A stretch of DNA of 64,000 nucleotides from Streptomyces caatingaensis (GCF_001187435.1 NZ_LFXA01000009.1:62001-126000); one strand, 5' to 3'. Shown: positions 19,242 to 29,872, counted from the stretch's first letter. The notes: generated by a model not told the origin, from the sequence alone. Numbers and translations: made by a program.

Positions 19242-20381
19242 TCAGGCGGCCCGCAGGGCGGTCACCGCCCGCCGCAGTCTGTCGCGGACCCTGCGGGCCA
19301 GCGGGCGCTCGATGCCCACGTGCACCAGCCAGGCGGCCACCAGCATCCCCGCCGCCAGGACGGGCAGCAGCACGTGCGCCGGCACCCGGCCGTCCGCGCG
19401 CTTGATGAGCACCCAGCCGACGCGCTCGTGGAGCAGGTAGAGCGGATACGTGAGCGCCCCGGCGGTGGACAGCCAACGCCAGTCGAGCCGCCGTGTCCAG
19501 CCCAGGGCCACCGCCGACATCGCGAGGAAGAAGAGGAGCACCAGCAGCAGGGTGGGCCAGTGCGGCACCCGGTGGCCCATGTGCGACTCGGCCCTGGCCT
19601 GCGCGGACAGCAGGTCGTGCTGGGCGATCAGCAGGCTTCCGCCGGTGATCAGCCAGAGCAGGGCGTTGGGCCCGAAGCGGTGCGTGAGGTAGAAGGCGAT
19701 GCCCGCGATGAAGTACCAGCAGTCGTAGGGGAGCAGCAGCTCGCGCAGCAGGTCGTCGTCGGTCGCGCGGGCGGCGAGGGCGGCCAGGGCCCACAGGCCG
19801 CAGAAGGCCAGGACCCGCCGGTAGGTGAGGCCCGCGGCGACGACCAGGGCGAAGAGCAGATAGAAGCGGACCTCGATCCAGAGGGTCCAGTAGACGCCGT
19901 CGACGGGTTCCACGCCCAGGGGGTCCTGGAGCATCGTGAGGTTGACGGCCACGTCCCGCAGGGCGGGGGCGGAGTTGACCGTCGGCCAGCGCCGTACGAC
20001 GAGGGCGGCCAGCAGCACCGCGAACCAGTAGGCCGGCAGCAGCCGGGCGGCGCGCGAGGCGGCGAACTCGCCGACGCCCTTGCCCCAGCCGCTCATGCAG
20101 ATGACGAACCCGCTGATGAGGAAGAACAGCTGGACGCCGAGCCAGCCGTAGGAGGCCGGCAGGTGGGCCGTGGGGAAGACGGTGCGGGCCTCGGCGCCCC
20201 AGGCGCCGCTGCCGAAGGCGATCCAGTGGTACGCGACGACCATCAGGGCCGCGCACAGCCGCAGCCCGTCCAGGGCGGCCACCCGGCCGGGCAGCGGGCC
20301 GCCGTGGGAGGGCGGTGCGGGCGGCGCGGCACGCGGCGGTGGTTCCCAGCGCTCCTGCTGTGGCGGCAGAGTGGAGTGCAA
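19242..20381 (-). CDS. Acyltransferase-3 family membrane protein (paralogue)
   Basis: 379 residues if the start is the TTG at 20381, which has GGAGG 4-8 nt upstream on the coding strand (AGGAGGGGCG before TTG); an ATG at 20468 would add 29 residues but lacks a ribosome-binding site. The same family motifs as its neighbour: ALDGLRLCAALMVVAYHW, GWLGVQLFFLISGFVICMS, RLLPAYWFA, and GVYWTLWIEVRFY. About 10 helices. The two proteins share order and spacing of motifs throughout and look like an old tandem duplication with divergent ends. Confidence 0.85.
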   Translation of the reverse strand: MHSTLPPQQERWEPPPRAAPPAPPSHGGPLPGRVAALDGLRLCAALMVVAYHWIAFGSGAWGAEARTVFPTAHLPASYGWLGVQLFFLISGFVICMSGWGKGVGEFAASRAARLLPAYWFAVLLAALVVRRWPTVNSAPALRDVAVNLTMLQDPLGVEPVDGVYWTLWIEVRFYLLFALVVAAGLTYRRVLAFCGLWALAALAARATDDDLLRELLLPYDCWYFIAGIAFYLTHRFGPNALLWLITGGSLLIAQHDLLSAQARAESHMGHRVPHWPTLLLVLLFFLAMSAVALGWTRRLDWRWLSTAGALTYPLYLLHERVGWVLIKRADGRVPAHVLLPVLAAGMLVAAWLVHVGIERPLARRVRDRLRRAVTALRAA

Positions 20382-20538
20382 CGCCCCTCCTGGTGTCCGC
20401 GGTGCCCGCCTGTCCCGAGGTGTGCCCGGGAAGCTATCACGCGGAATTGCATTTATGCGGCAAAACATTAAATAGCGGGCAAAGCGGTGGGGGCTCGTGC
20501 GGCCCGAGGCACTGTCCCGCGCCCACTACCCTGGTTCC

Positions 20539-21939
20539 GTGACTATTCGCCTGTACGACACCAGCGCCCGGCAGATCCGTGACTTCACCCCGATCGTCCC
20601 GGGCTGTGTCTCGATCTACCTCTGTGGCGCGACCGTGCAGGCCGCGCCGCACATCGGCCACATCCGCTCCGGGCTCAACTTCGACATCATGCGCCGCTGG
20701 TTCACCTACCGCGGCTACGACGTGACCCTGGTCCGCAACGTCACCGACATCGACGACAAGATCATCAACAAGGCCGCCGAGCAGGGCCGCCCGTGGTGGT
20801 CCATCGGCTACGCGAACGAGCGCGCCTTCAACGACGGCTACGACGCGCTGGGCTGCCTGCGCCCGACCGTCGAGCCGCGGGCGACCGGGCACGTCCCGGA
20901 GATGATCGAGATGATGCGCGGGCTGATCGAGCGCGGTCACGCCTACGCGGCCGACGGCAACGTCTACTTCGACGTCCGCTCCTTCCCCGGCTACCTCCAG
21001 CTCTCCAACCAGGAGCTGGAGAACCTCCTCCAGCCCTCCGGCGAGGGCGAGACCGGCAAGCGCGACCCGCGCGACTTCGCCATGTGGAAGGCGGCCAAGG
21101 AGGGCGAGCCCAGCTGGGAGACCCCCTGGGGCCGCGGCCGCCCGGGCTGGCACCTGGAGTGCTCGGCCATGGCGCACAAGTACCTCGGCACCGCCTTCGA
21201 CATCCACGGCGGCGGCCTCGACCTGATCTTCCCGCACCACGAGAACGAGATCGCCCAGGCCAAGGCCTTCGGCGACGACTTCGCCCGGTACTGGCTGCAC
21301 AACGCCTGGGTCACGATCAGTGGCGAGAAGATGGCCAAGTCGCTGGGCAACTCCGTGCTGGTCTCGGAGATGCTCAAGGACTGGCGCCCGATCGTGCTCC
21401 GCTACTACCTGGGCACCCCGCACTACCGCTCGATGATCGAGTACAGCCCGGAGGCGCTGCGCGAGGCCGAGGCGGCGTTCGCGCGGATCGAGGGCTTCGT
21501 CCAGCGCGTCTCGGAGCTGTACGGGAAGGCCGGCGCGGTCGAGCCCGCCGCCGAGGTCCCGCCGGCCTTCGCCGAGGCCATGGACGACGACTTCGGCGTC
21601 CCGCAGGCCCTGGCCGTCGTCCACACCACGGTGCGCCAGGGCAACGCGGCGCTGAGCGCGGACGACAAGGAGTCCGCCGTCGCCCGTCTGGCCGAGGTGC
21701 GGGCCATGCTCGGCGTCCTGGGCCTGGACCCGCTGGACGAGCAGTGGGCCGGCGGCGCGGGCCGCGGCGACGACCTGCACGGCGTGGTGGACTCCCTGGT
21801 CCGGCTGGTGCTGGAGCAGCGCCAGGCGGCCCGCTCCCGCAAGGACTGGGCCGCCGCCGACGCCATCCGTGACCAGCTCCAGCAGTCCGGCCTGGCGATC
21901 GAGGACACCCCGTCCGGTCCGCGCTGGTCGCTGTCCTGA
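20539..21939 (+). CDS. cysS: Cysteinyl-tRNA synthetase
   Basis: 466 residues from a GTG. Class I signature HIGH is in [13 protein letters not shown] and KMSKS is present as [10 protein letters not shown]; the zinc site starts at YLCGATVQ with a later [11 protein letters not shown]. It charges tRNA-Cys. TACCCT (20527-20532) ends 6 nt before the GTG and there is no ribosome-binding site, so the message is probably leaderless. Followed by rlmB, 74 nt downstream. Confidence 0.96.
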   Translation: MTIRLYDTSARQIRDFTPIVPGCVSIYLCGATVQAAPHIGHIRSGLNFDIMRRWFTYRGYDVTLVRNVTDIDDKIINKAAEQGRPWWSIGYANERAFNDGYDALGCLRPTVEPRATGHVPEMIEMMRGLIERGHAYAADGNVYFDVRSFPGYLQLSNQELENLLQPSGEGETGKRDPRDFAMWKAAKEGEPSWETPWGRGRPGWHLECSAMAHKYLGTAFDIHGGGLDLIFPHHENEIAQAKAFGDDFARYWLHNAWVTISGEKMAKSLGNSVLVSEMLKDWRPIVLRYYLGTPHYRSMIEYSPEALREAEAAFARIEGFVQRVSELYGKAGAVEPAAEVPPAFAEAMDDDFGVPQALAVVHTTVRQGNAALSADDKESAVARLAEVRAMLGVLGLDPLDEQWAGGAGRGDDLHGVVDSLVRLVLEQRQAARSRKDWAAADAIRDQLQQSGLAIEDTPSGPRWSLS

Positions 21940-22013
21940 GCGACACTTTTCGTACGTACGTTTACCGATCCGCTGCCCGGCGGCTCTGAGCAGTAAAGAA
22001 ACAGGTGACCCCC

Positions 22014-22964
22014 ATGGCCGGCAACAGCCAGCGCAGGAACCGCCGCACGTCCAACAAGAAGGGCGCGACGGTCGGCAGCGGCGGCAAGCGGCGCCGGGCC
22101 CTGGAGGGCAAGGGCCCCACCCCGCCCGCGCACATGCGCAAGGGGCACAAGAAGAACCGCCTCGCCAACGCCCAGGCCAAGCAGGCGTCCCGCCGCCCGG
22201 CCCCCCGCCGCGGCGGCCCCAAGGGCACCAACGAGCTGGTCGTCGGCCGCAACTCGGTGGTCGAGGCGCTGCGCGAGGGCGTGCCCGCGAACACGCTCTA
22301 CGTCCAGCAGTTCGTGGACAGCGACGAGCGGGTGCGCGAGGCGCTCCAGCTCGCCACCGAGAAGGGCCTCAACCTCATGGAGGCCCCCCGCCCCGAGCTC
22401 GACCGCATGACCAACGGGCTCAACCACCAGGGCCTCGTCCTGTCGGTGCCGCCGTACGACTACGCCCACCCCGAGGACCTGACGGCCCTCGCCGCCGACA
22501 ACGGCGAGGACCCGCTGATCGTCGCCCTCGACGGCATCACCGACCCGCGCAACCTCGGCGCCGTCGTCCGCTCCGTCTCCGCCTTCGGCGGGCACGGCGT
22601 GGTCGTCCCCGAGCGCCGCGCGGCCGGCATGACCGCCAGCGCCTGGAAGACCTCCGCCGGCACCGCCGCCCGCACCCCCGTGGCCCGCGCCACCAACATG
22701 ACGCGGACGCTGGAGGCGTACCAGAAGGAGGGCCTGATGGTCGTCGGCCTGGCCGCCGACGGCGACGTCGAGCTGCACGAACTCGACGCCCTGGACGGTC
22801 CGGTGGTGATCGTCGTCGGCAGCGAGGGCAAGGGCCTGTCCCGGCTCGTCGGCGAGACCTGCGACTTCCGGGTGCGCATCCCGATGCCCGGCGGCGCCGA
22901 GTCGCTCAACGCCGGTGTCGCCGCCGGTGTCGTCCTCTACGAGGCGGCCCGCCGCCGCGCCTAG
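22014..22964 (+). CDS. rlmB: 23S rRNA 2'-O-methyltransferase, TrmH/RlmB family
   Basis: 316 residues from the ATG at 22014 (a GTG three codons earlier is an alternative). An N-terminal basic, disordered tail (about 1-70, Lys/Arg/Gly-rich) precedes the substrate-binding domain ([17 protein letters not shown]) and the SPOUT methyltransferase knot: [29 protein letters not shown] and the third motif [17 protein letters not shown]. Modifies a guanosine in 23S rRNA in the known family. A stem-loop follows. Confidence 0.93.
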   Translation: MAGNSQRRNRRTSNKKGATVGSGGKRRRALEGKGPTPPAHMRKGHKKNRLANAQAKQASRRPAPRRGGPKGTNELVVGRNSVVEALREGVPANTLYVQQFVDSDERVREALQLATEKGLNLMEAPRPELDRMTNGLNHQGLVLSVPPYDYAHPEDLTALAADNGEDPLIVALDGITDPRNLGAVVRSVSAFGGHGVVVPERRAAGMTASAWKTSAGTAARTPVARATNMTRTLEAYQKEGLMVVGLAADGDVELHELDALDGPVVIVVGSEGKGLSRLVGETCDFRVRIPMPGGAESLNAGVAAGVVLYEAARRRA

Positions 22965-22971
22965 CACGAAC

Positions 22972-23003
22972 GGCTGCGCCGTCCTCGTACGGGCGGCGCA
23001 GCC
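22972..23003 (+). terminator. Stem-loop after rlmB
   Basis: A 13-bp stem with one G-U type mismatch: GGCTGCGCCGTCC (22972-22984) with GGGCGGCGCAGCC (22991-23003), 6-nt loop, 7 nt after the stop codon. Confidence 0.75.
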
Positions 23004-23069
23004 ACGTTGACGGGTCTCGGACACCCGTGTCGGTCAAGGCAGTGTCCTAACCTCCGGTCACTCGGTTAG

Positions 23070-24659
23070 ATGAGTGTGGACACCAGAACACCCCGCACAC
23101 CTACGGGGGGAAGCTCTTCCGGGTACGACGACCAGCCCGCGCTGAGTACGGTGAAGGTCCCGTCCGATCCCGCGCAGGTCTCCGGCAACCACCTGAGCTT
23201 CCGCGTGCAGCTCGCGCGTCCCCCGCACCGCGCCCGGCAGTTCGCCGGGATCGCCGCCGACACGGCGCAGCTGCCCACCGTCAAGGGCCCGGCCAAACGC
23301 CGGGCCCCTGTGGTGTGGAGCGGGCGGGCCGCGCCCGGGGAGGCGGCCCCGACCCAGCTTTTGGAGGCCATGTCCGCCGCCGTCGGGGGCGGCGGTGACG
23401 CGGGCGCCACCCAGGTCCTGCCGCGGGTCGGCGTCGACGCCGACGCGCCCGCCACGGTGGTCGGCCCGCGCGGCCCCGCCGAGCAGACCCAACTCCTGCG
23501 CGGGATGCGCCCGGCGGCCGGCGCGTTCGACGAACAGCCGTATCCGAACGGCGAGTTCGACGACGAGGCCGACTGGCCGGACGAGGACGACGGTCCGGCG
23601 GACCGCGGGCGCGCGGGCGGTGATTCCGTCCGGCACGCCTACTACCCCGGCCGCCGGATGGACCTCGGGGTCGTCCTGCTGCCGCTGCGGATCTTCCTCG
23701 GGCTGATCTCCGTCTACGCCGGCATGGGCAAGCTGTGCGACCCCGTCTACTTCGACGGCGGCAAGCGCGGCTCCATGGTCACCTGGCTGACCTCGCTGCA
23801 CCCGTGGGCCGCCGCGGCGCCGCTGCGGGAGTTCGCCCTCGCCCACCCCGTCGGCTCCGGCCTGACGGTGGCCTTCCTCCAGATCATCGTCGGCGTCCTG
23901 ACCATCTTCGGGCTCTGGCAGCGGCTCGCGGCCGCCGTCGGCGCCCTGCTGTCCATCGCCCTGCTGGTCACGGTCAGCTGGCGCACCCACCCCGTCTACG
24001 ACACGCCCGACATCATCTACCTGGCCGCCTGGAGCCCGCTGGTCATCGCGGGCGCCCCCTTCTACTCGGTGGACGGGCGGCTCGCCGGCGAGGCGTGGCG
24101 CAGGCTCGGCCCGCGGGCCACGCTCGGGGAGCTGCGGCGGCGGGTGCTGCGGCGGGGCACCGTGATGGCGACGGTGCTCATCGGGCTGACGCTGCTGACG
24201 GGTTCGGTGCTCGGCGGCGCCGTCCGCTCCGCCCAGCCGGCCGTCCGGCCGGGGAGCCCGTCGGCGCCGCCGGTCAACAACCTGCCCGGCTCGCCGCTCC
24301 CGCAGCGTCCCGAGTCCGGCACCACGCGGCGCGGCACCCACGGCCACGCCGGCCCCGGCAGCCCGCGGCCCAGCGCCACCGGGCACAAGGCGCCCACCTC
24401 GCCGTCCGCGACGCCGCCCGCGCAGGGCGCCGTCAAGTCCCCGACGGGACCGGCCGGTTCCAGCCGTCCCGGGGCCACCTCGGGCGGGCCGCGTCCCGCG
24501 CCGCAGACGCCGCACCAGCGTCCCGCCGCGCCGGCGGCGCCGCACAGCCCCACGGGGGCCGCGACGAGCGGCGGCACGGGCGGCAACGGGTCGTCGGGCG
24601 GCTCGGGTTCGTCCGGCGGTCTCAGCGGCGGGGGCGCCCTCGGGGGGCTCCTCGGCTGA
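23070..24659 (+). CDS. DoxX-family membrane protein with long N- and C-terminal extensions
   Basis: 529 residues. The DoxX-type core (four helices, about residues 195-370) starts VVLLPLRIFLGLISVYAGMG and includes LTVAFLQIIVGVLTIFGLW and the segment VSWRTHPVYDTPDIIYLAAW. Before it lies an N-terminal cytoplasmic extension of about 190 residues, acidic towards its end (DDEADWPDEDDG); after it a Pro/Gly/Ser-rich, probably external tail of about 150 residues. DoxX relatives take part in respiratory or redox-linked membrane complexes. The extensions are unusual and look like linkers. TAACCT at 23047-23052 may be the -10 element. No partner gene suggests itself. Confidence 0.82.
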   Translation: MSVDTRTPRTPTGGSSSGYDDQPALSTVKVPSDPAQVSGNHLSFRVQLARPPHRARQFAGIAADTAQLPTVKGPAKRRAPVVWSGRAAPGEAAPTQLLEAMSAAVGGGGDAGATQVLPRVGVDADAPATVVGPRGPAEQTQLLRGMRPAAGAFDEQPYPNGEFDDEADWPDEDDGPADRGRAGGDSVRHAYYPGRRMDLGVVLLPLRIFLGLISVYAGMGKLCDPVYFDGGKRGSMVTWLTSLHPWAAAAPLREFALAHPVGSGLTVAFLQIIVGVLTIFGLWQRLAAAVGALLSIALLVTVSWRTHPVYDTPDIIYLAAWSPLVIAGAPFYSVDGRLAGEAWRRLGPRATLGELRRRVLRRGTVMATVLIGLTLLTGSVLGGAVRSAQPAVRPGSPSAPPVNNLPGSPLPQRPESGTTRRGTHGHAGPGSPRPSATGHKAPTSPSATPPAQGAVKSPTGPAGSSRPGATSGGPRPAPQTPHQRPAAPAAPHSPTGAATSGGTGGNGSSGGSGSSGGLSGGGALGGLLG

Positions 24660-24681
24660 GGCCCCGGCACGGCGGTACGCG

Positions 24682-24710
24682 GAGGGGCCCGGCGGTGCGC
24701 CGGGCCCCTC
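24682..24710. terminator. Hairpin terminator between DoxX and nucleotidyltransferase genes
   Basis: GAGGGGCCCGGCG (24682-24694), GTG, CGCCGGGCCCCTC (24698-24710): a perfect 13-bp stem with a 3-nt loop, between convergent genes. Confidence 0.85.
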
Positions 24711-24790
24711 TCGCATGGCCGCGCGCGCTGCGGCGGCGAACGGCCCCGCACTCTCCGGGAGTACGGGGCCGTCCGTGGCAACGCCGCGTG

Positions 24791-25513
24791 TCAGCGGGCC
24801 AGTTCGCGGGCGGCCTCGGTGAGGTCCTTGGCCGTGTCGATGGCCCGCCAGTACGCGCCCTGCGGCAGCGGGAATCCGGCCAGCCGGCGCTCGCGGGCGA
24901 GCCGGGGGAAGGTGGTGCGCTCGTGGTCGCCGCGCTCCGGCAGCAGGTCCGCGAAGCCGGCCGAGAAGACGTAGACGCCGGCGTTGATGAGGTACGGCGA
25001 GGGCGGCGCCTCGATGAAGTCCAGGACGTGGCCGAACTCGTCGGTCTCCACCGCGCCCCAGGGGATGCGCGGCCGGGCCAGCGCCAGGGTGGCGGTGGCG
25101 TCCCGCTCGTGGTGGAAGGCGGCCATCTCGCGCAGCGAGAACCGGGTCCAGATGTCGCCGTTGGTGGCGTACCAGGGCCGGTCGGGGTGCGGCAGCGAGG
25201 CGGCCGCGTGCTTGAGGCCGCCGCCGCGGCCGAGCGGCTCGCGTTCGACGACGGTGGTCACCCGCAGGGGGAGGTCGGCCGACGCGAGCCACGCCTGGAG
25301 GACCTCGGCCAGATGGCCGCACGAGACGACCGCGTCGGTGACGCCCTCCGAGGCCAGCCAGGCCAGCTGGTGCCCGATGATCGGGACGCCCGTGCCGGGG
25401 ATCTCCACCATCGGCTTGGGGCGGTCGTCGGTGTAAGGGCGAAGCCGTGACCCCTGGCCGCCGGCCAGGATCACGGCTTGCGCGGGTGCGGGGGCGGGGT
25501 GCGTGCCGGTCAT
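24791..25513 (-). CDS. Sugar-1-phosphate nucleotidyltransferase
   Basis: 240 residues from the ATG at 25513 (MTGTHPAPAPAQ). The NTP site AVILAGGQGSRLRPYTDDRPKPM is the G-x-G-x-R-L-x-P-x-T-x-x-x-P-K-P-M signature of glucose-1-phosphate thymidylyl-/mannose-1-phosphate guanylyltransferases; NGDIW carries the catalytic Asp. It lacks the C-terminal left-handed helix domain, so is a short form. TATCGT ends 7 nt before the ATG (reverse strand 25526-25521), so the transcript is probably leaderless. Substrate unknown; a role in glycan or glycolipid synthesis is likely. Confidence 0.88.
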   Translation of the reverse strand: MTGTHPAPAPAQAVILAGGQGSRLRPYTDDRPKPMVEIPGTGVPIIGHQLAWLASEGVTDAVVSCGHLAEVLQAWLASADLPLRVTTVVEREPLGRGGGLKHAAASLPHPDRPWYATNGDIWTRFSLREMAAFHHERDATATLALARPRIPWGAVETDEFGHVLDFIEAPPSPYLINAGVYVFSAGFADLLPERGDHERTTFPRLARERRLAGFPLPQGAYWRAIDTAKDLTEAARELAR

Positions 25514-25627
25514 GCCCCGCACGATATGCCGTGCCGCGGGGTGCGGTGCGACCGGCGTGCGCCGCGAGGCCGGCTCCGTCGGGAGCCGGTGCGCCGGGGA
25601 GCCGGGAAGGGCCCGCCGGGAGGGCCG

Positions 25628-26044
25628 TCAGTGGCCCTGGGAGACCCCCGAGGCGTACGAGGTGTCGCAGACGGGGCGGGAGTACGCCTGGGCCTTCTTC
25701 GCCGAGTGGTACTTGGCGACGGCCGCCTGGCCGAGCACCCGGGCGATGTCCACGCAGTAACGGGCCAGCGAGGGGCGGCCGTTGGTGGCCTCCTGGAGGT
25801 GGGTCAGGGCCACCCCGGGGTTCTTCTCCTGGAGCTCGGTGAGCAGCTTGTCGCGCAGCACCTCGTGCGGGGCGCGGGCCCTGGCCTGGCTGGAGGCGGC
25901 GTCCGAGGACGCGGTGAGCACCTGGGACTCGGCGTTGGGCGCCGCCCACGGGACGCGTGTCACCGCGAGGGTGCCGGAGAGCACGAGGACGACGGGGAGG
26001 ACGAGGGCGAGGGTTCTGCCGATGCGGCGGGCGGCCTGGTTCAT
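25628..26044 (-). CDS. Conserved exported or membrane-anchored protein
   Basis: 138 residues. One N-terminal hydrophobic segment (TLALVLPVVLVLSGTLAV, about 11-28) with positively charged residues before it suggests a signal anchor. The remaining domain is helical with two Cys (RYCVDIARVLG and RPVCDTSYA) that may form a disulfide. No family known to me matches. TACCAT (reverse strand, 26057-26052) ends 7 nt before the ATG, hence a probable leaderless mRNA. Lies between msiK and the nucleotidyltransferase gene, same strand. Confidence 0.7.
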   Translation of the reverse strand: MNQAARRIGRTLALVLPVVLVLSGTLAVTRVPWAAPNAESQVLTASSDAASSQARARAPHEVLRDKLLTELQEKNPGVALTHLQEATNGRPSLARYCVDIARVLGQAAVAKYHSAKKAQAYSRPVCDTSYASGVSQGH

Positions 26045-26257
26045 GCCGCAGATGGTAGCGAGGCGTAATGAGACCGCGACATTTAGTCACCCGGTCGAGT
26101 GACGTTTGTTTCGGCGGCCGCGGGAAATCGGTTGACGTCCGCGCGGCCGGACCAGGGGAGGCCCTTCCCGGGCCGCGGGGGCGCCCGGTTGACCGGCCGC
26201 GGGCCGCCGTGCCCGGCGGTCCCACGGCCGGCCGCGGTGGCGCGATTCACTCGCCCG

Positions 26258-27385
<1,128 letters not shown>

Positions 27386-27453
27386 GGTGGGTCCCTTCAC
27401 CGGCAGGAACGTGCCGGACGATCCGAGTAGAGGGAGGGTGGTGGGTGGTGACA

Positions 27454-27469
27454 AGTGGTCCAGTCCAAT
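27454..27469. promoter_or_regulatory. DasR-responsive-element-like site upstream of msiK
   Basis: AGTGGTCCAGTCCAAT matches the dre consensus ACTGGTCTAGACCAGT at 12 of 16 positions, including TGGTC and CCA. It is 69 nt upstream of the msiK ATG, a promoter-proximal place. DasR represses N-acetylglucosamine and chitin genes in Streptomyces (established), and a link to the shared sugar-ATPase is reasonable. Confidence 0.55.
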
Positions 27470-27569
27470 CGGACCGGGCTGCCGGTGACGGTACCGCCGC
27501 CGGGGCCGCTTGTCAGCAGGCCGGGGCCACGTCGTGAAAATCACGGGCGGGGGTGCGGGGGAGTCCGGT

Positions 27570-27575
27570 TAGACT
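27570..27575 (+). promoter_or_regulatory. -10 element of the tRNA-Thr gene
   Basis: TAGACT (27570-27575), close to the vegetative consensus, lies 10 nt before the mature tRNA 5' end. Confidence 0.6.
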
Positions 27576-27585
27576 GCTTCCGCGT

Positions 27586-27659
27586 GCCGCCTTAGCTCAG
27601 TTGGCCAGAGCACCTGTCTTGTAAACAGGGGGTCGTCGGTTCGAACCCGACAGGCGGCT
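27586..27659 (+). tRNA. tRNA-Thr (anticodon UGU)
   Basis: 74 nt folding into a full cloverleaf: acceptor stem GCCGCCT/AGGCGGC, D-arm TTAGCTCAGTTGGCCAGAGC region, anticodon stem CCTGT/ACAGG with loop CTTGTAA giving anticodon TGT (Thr, ACA codon), a short variable loop, and the T-arm GGTTCGAACCC motif. The discriminator base is T; the CCA end is not encoded. A hairpin terminator follows 12 nt later. Confidence 0.96.
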
Positions 27660-27670
27660 CTGAACACGCG

Positions 27671-27697
27671 AAAGCCCGGGCCGTGCGCCCGGGCTTT
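27671..27697. terminator. Terminator between tRNA-Thr and the MMPL gene
   Basis: AAAGCCCGGGC (27671-27681), loop CGTGC, GCCCGGGCTTT (27687-27697). Symmetric 11-bp stem between convergent genes, with A- and T-runs at the ends so it can work in both directions. Confidence 0.88.
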
Positions 27698-27709
27698 CTG
27701 CTGGAGCCG

Positions 27710-29872
27710 CTAGCGGTGCGTCGAGTACGTCGGGGCGTCGTCGGCGACCGGGCCGTGGGCCGTGGGGCCCTCGGTGCGGGGGGCGTCCTGGTGGCCGGGC
27801 CACCACGCCTTGTGGCCGAGCAGCGACGTGATCGTCGGAACGAGCAGCATCGCCATCACGAACGCCGTCAGCAGGATGCCGAAGGCCACCGCGAAGCCCA
27901 TCTGCTGGAGCATCGAGTTGTCCGCGAGGAGCAGCACGCCGAACGTGCCGGCGAGGATGATCGCCGCCGAGGAGACCGTCGGCGCCGACTGGGCCACGGC
28001 CGTGCGGATCGCCTGCCGCGGCGGGACGCCCTTGCGGACCTCCTCGCGGAGGCGGGCGACCATCAGGATGTTGTAGTCCGTACCGATGGCGACCACGAAG
28101 AGATAGATGATGATCGGCAGCATGAAGAGCATGCCGTCCTCACCCTTGAGGTCCTGGAAGAGCCAGACCGTCGAGCCGAGCGTGGCGCCGAAGCCGAGGG
28201 CCACGGCGAGCATCAGGTAGACCGGGGCGACCAGGCTGCGCAGCAGCAGGCCGAGGATCAGCATGATCGCGAGGCCGGCGACCGGGAAGACCACCTTGTA
28301 GTCGTGGGCGACGGCCCTCTCGACGTCCGCGAGGACCGCGGACGTGCCGCCGACGATCGCCTCGGTGCCCTTGGGCGCGGCCTCGTGCGCCGCGTCCCGC
28401 AGGTCGTCGCCGACGACCCTGATGGCCTTGTCGGCGGTGGGCTTGTCCTTCGTGACGACGGTGTACTGGGCGACCGTGCCGTCCTTGCTCGGGACGGCCG
28501 GGGCGACCTGGGCCACGCCCCGGACCGCCGCGATCTTCCCGCGGAACGCCTCCAGTTCGCCCTTGTCGAGCTTCGCCTTGTCCTTCGACTCCAGGTAGAC
28601 CAGGGCCGGGTCGGACTGGCCGGCGGAGAAGCCCTTCTGGAGGTCCTTCATGGCCTGGACGGACTCCAGCTTCTCGGGGAGCTGGCTGTCCATGTCGAAC
28701 TTGTTCTTGAAGCTGAACGCGCCGACGGCCAGCACGGCGAGCACCACGGCGGACAGCAGCCCCACCGCGGCCGGGCGCCGGGCGACCATGCCGCCGACCC
28801 CGTTGGCCATGCGGTTCTTCGGGGTCTTCTTCCAGGCCTTCGAGGGCCAGAACGCCGCGCGGCCCAGCAGCGAGAAGACGGCGGGGACCAGCGTCAGCGC
28901 CGCGACCAGCGTCACCGCGACGGCGATCGCCAGCGAGGGGCCCATCGCCGCCAGCATGCCCATGGTGGACAGCAGCAGGGCGAGGAAGGAGGCGATCACC
29001 GCGCCGGCGGCGGAGGCGATGGTCTCGCCGACCCGGGCCACGGCCTCGGCCAGGGCCTCCTTCGGCTCCTTGCCGGCGCGCAGCAGCTCCCGGTAGCGGA
29101 AGAGCAGGAAGAGGATGTAGTCGGTGCCGATGCCGAAGAGGACGACGATCAGGATCTGGGAGATGCTGGCGTCGGCCTTGAGTCCGCCGACCTCCGCGGC
29201 CGTGCCGATGAGGCCGTTGGCGACCGAGGCCACCAGGCCGATGATGATCACCGGGAGGATGGCGATCAGCGGGCTGCGGAAGATGACCAGCAGCAGCACG
29301 ACGATGAGCACCAGCGTGGCGCTCATGATCAGACCGTCCGTGTCACCGGAGGACTCCATCGCGTCCACGGTGGACGCCGCCTGGCCGGTGACACCCATCT
29401 TCAACTGGGTGCTCTTCAGCAGGGGCTTGGCGTCCTTGCGGAGCTGCTTGACGGAGTCCAGCAGCTTCTGGTCGTTGAGGTCCTTGTCGGTGGAGACGAT
29501 GTTCGCCAGGGCGATCTCGCCGTTGGGGGAGACCGCCTGGGGGCTCGTCGCCACCTTGGCTATCTTCGCGAAGTGCTTGTCGTCCAGGCCCTTGGTGACC
29601 TTGACGATGTCCTGCTTGTCCGCGGCCGAGAGCTTCGCCCCGTCCGCGCGCTTGAACACGATGATCGACGCGGACTGCTCGGTCTGGGGGAAGGCCCGCT
29701 CCTGGAGCTTGCCCGCCCTCACCGACTCGTAGTGCGACGGCAGGAACTCCGCCTGGTCCCTGGTGGACTTCAGACCCGGCGCCAGCATGCCCAGCGCGAT
29801 CGCCGCGACGATCCACGCGGCGATCGTGAGCCATGGCCGGTGGACGGCGAACCGCCCGACTCGTCGGAACAT
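27710..29872 (-). CDS. MMPL/RND-family membrane transporter
   Basis: 720 residues from MFRRVGRFAVHRPW, with GAGGGGG about 12 nt upstream; ATG codons further up would add residues without a ribosome-binding site. It has two repeated halves, each with one helix, a large external domain and then five helices. The MMPL signature GIGTDYILFLLFRYRELLRAG (first half; split) and GTDYNILMVARLREEVRKG (second half) carry the proton-relay Asp-Tyr pairs. Exports lipids, siderophores or drugs in relatives; substrate unknown. It is divergent from the M24 peptidase gene and converges on tRNA-Thr. Confidence 0.9.
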   Translation of the reverse strand: MFRRVGRFAVHRPWLTIAAWIVAAIALGMLAPGLKSTRDQAEFLPSHYESVRAGKLQERAFPQTEQSASIIVFKRADGAKLSAADKQDIVKVTKGLDDKHFAKIAKVATSPQAVSPNGEIALANIVSTDKDLNDQKLLDSVKQLRKDAKPLLKSTQLKMGVTGQAASTVDAMESSGDTDGLIMSATLVLIVVLLLVIFRSPLIAILPVIIIGLVASVANGLIGTAAEVGGLKADASISQILIVVLFGIGTDYILFLLFRYRELLRAGKEPKEALAEAVARVGETIASAAGAVIASFLALLLSTMGMLAAMGPSLAIAVAVTLVAALTLVPAVFSLLGRAAFWPSKAWKKTPKNRMANGVGGMVARRPAAVGLLSAVVLAVLAVGAFSFKNKFDMDSQLPEKLESVQAMKDLQKGFSAGQSDPALVYLESKDKAKLDKGELEAFRGKIAAVRGVAQVAPAVPSKDGTVAQYTVVTKDKPTADKAIRVVGDDLRDAAHEAAPKGTEAIVGGTSAVLADVERAVAHDYKVVFPVAGLAIMLILGLLLRSLVAPVYLMLAVALGFGATLGSTVWLFQDLKGEDGMLFMLPIIIYLFVVAIGTDYNILMVARLREEVRKGVPPRQAIRTAVAQSAPTVSSAAIILAGTFGVLLLADNSMLQQMGFAVAFGILLTAFVMAMLLVPTITSLLGHKAWWPGHQDAPRTEGPTAHGPVADDAPTYSTHR

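Noticed and set aside
23058..26225. A reverse-strand frame of over 1,000 codons across the DoxX gene, nucleotidyltransferase and further
   Set aside because: It crosses several well-supported genes and a terminator, and is Arg/Pro/Gly-rich low-complexity sequence.
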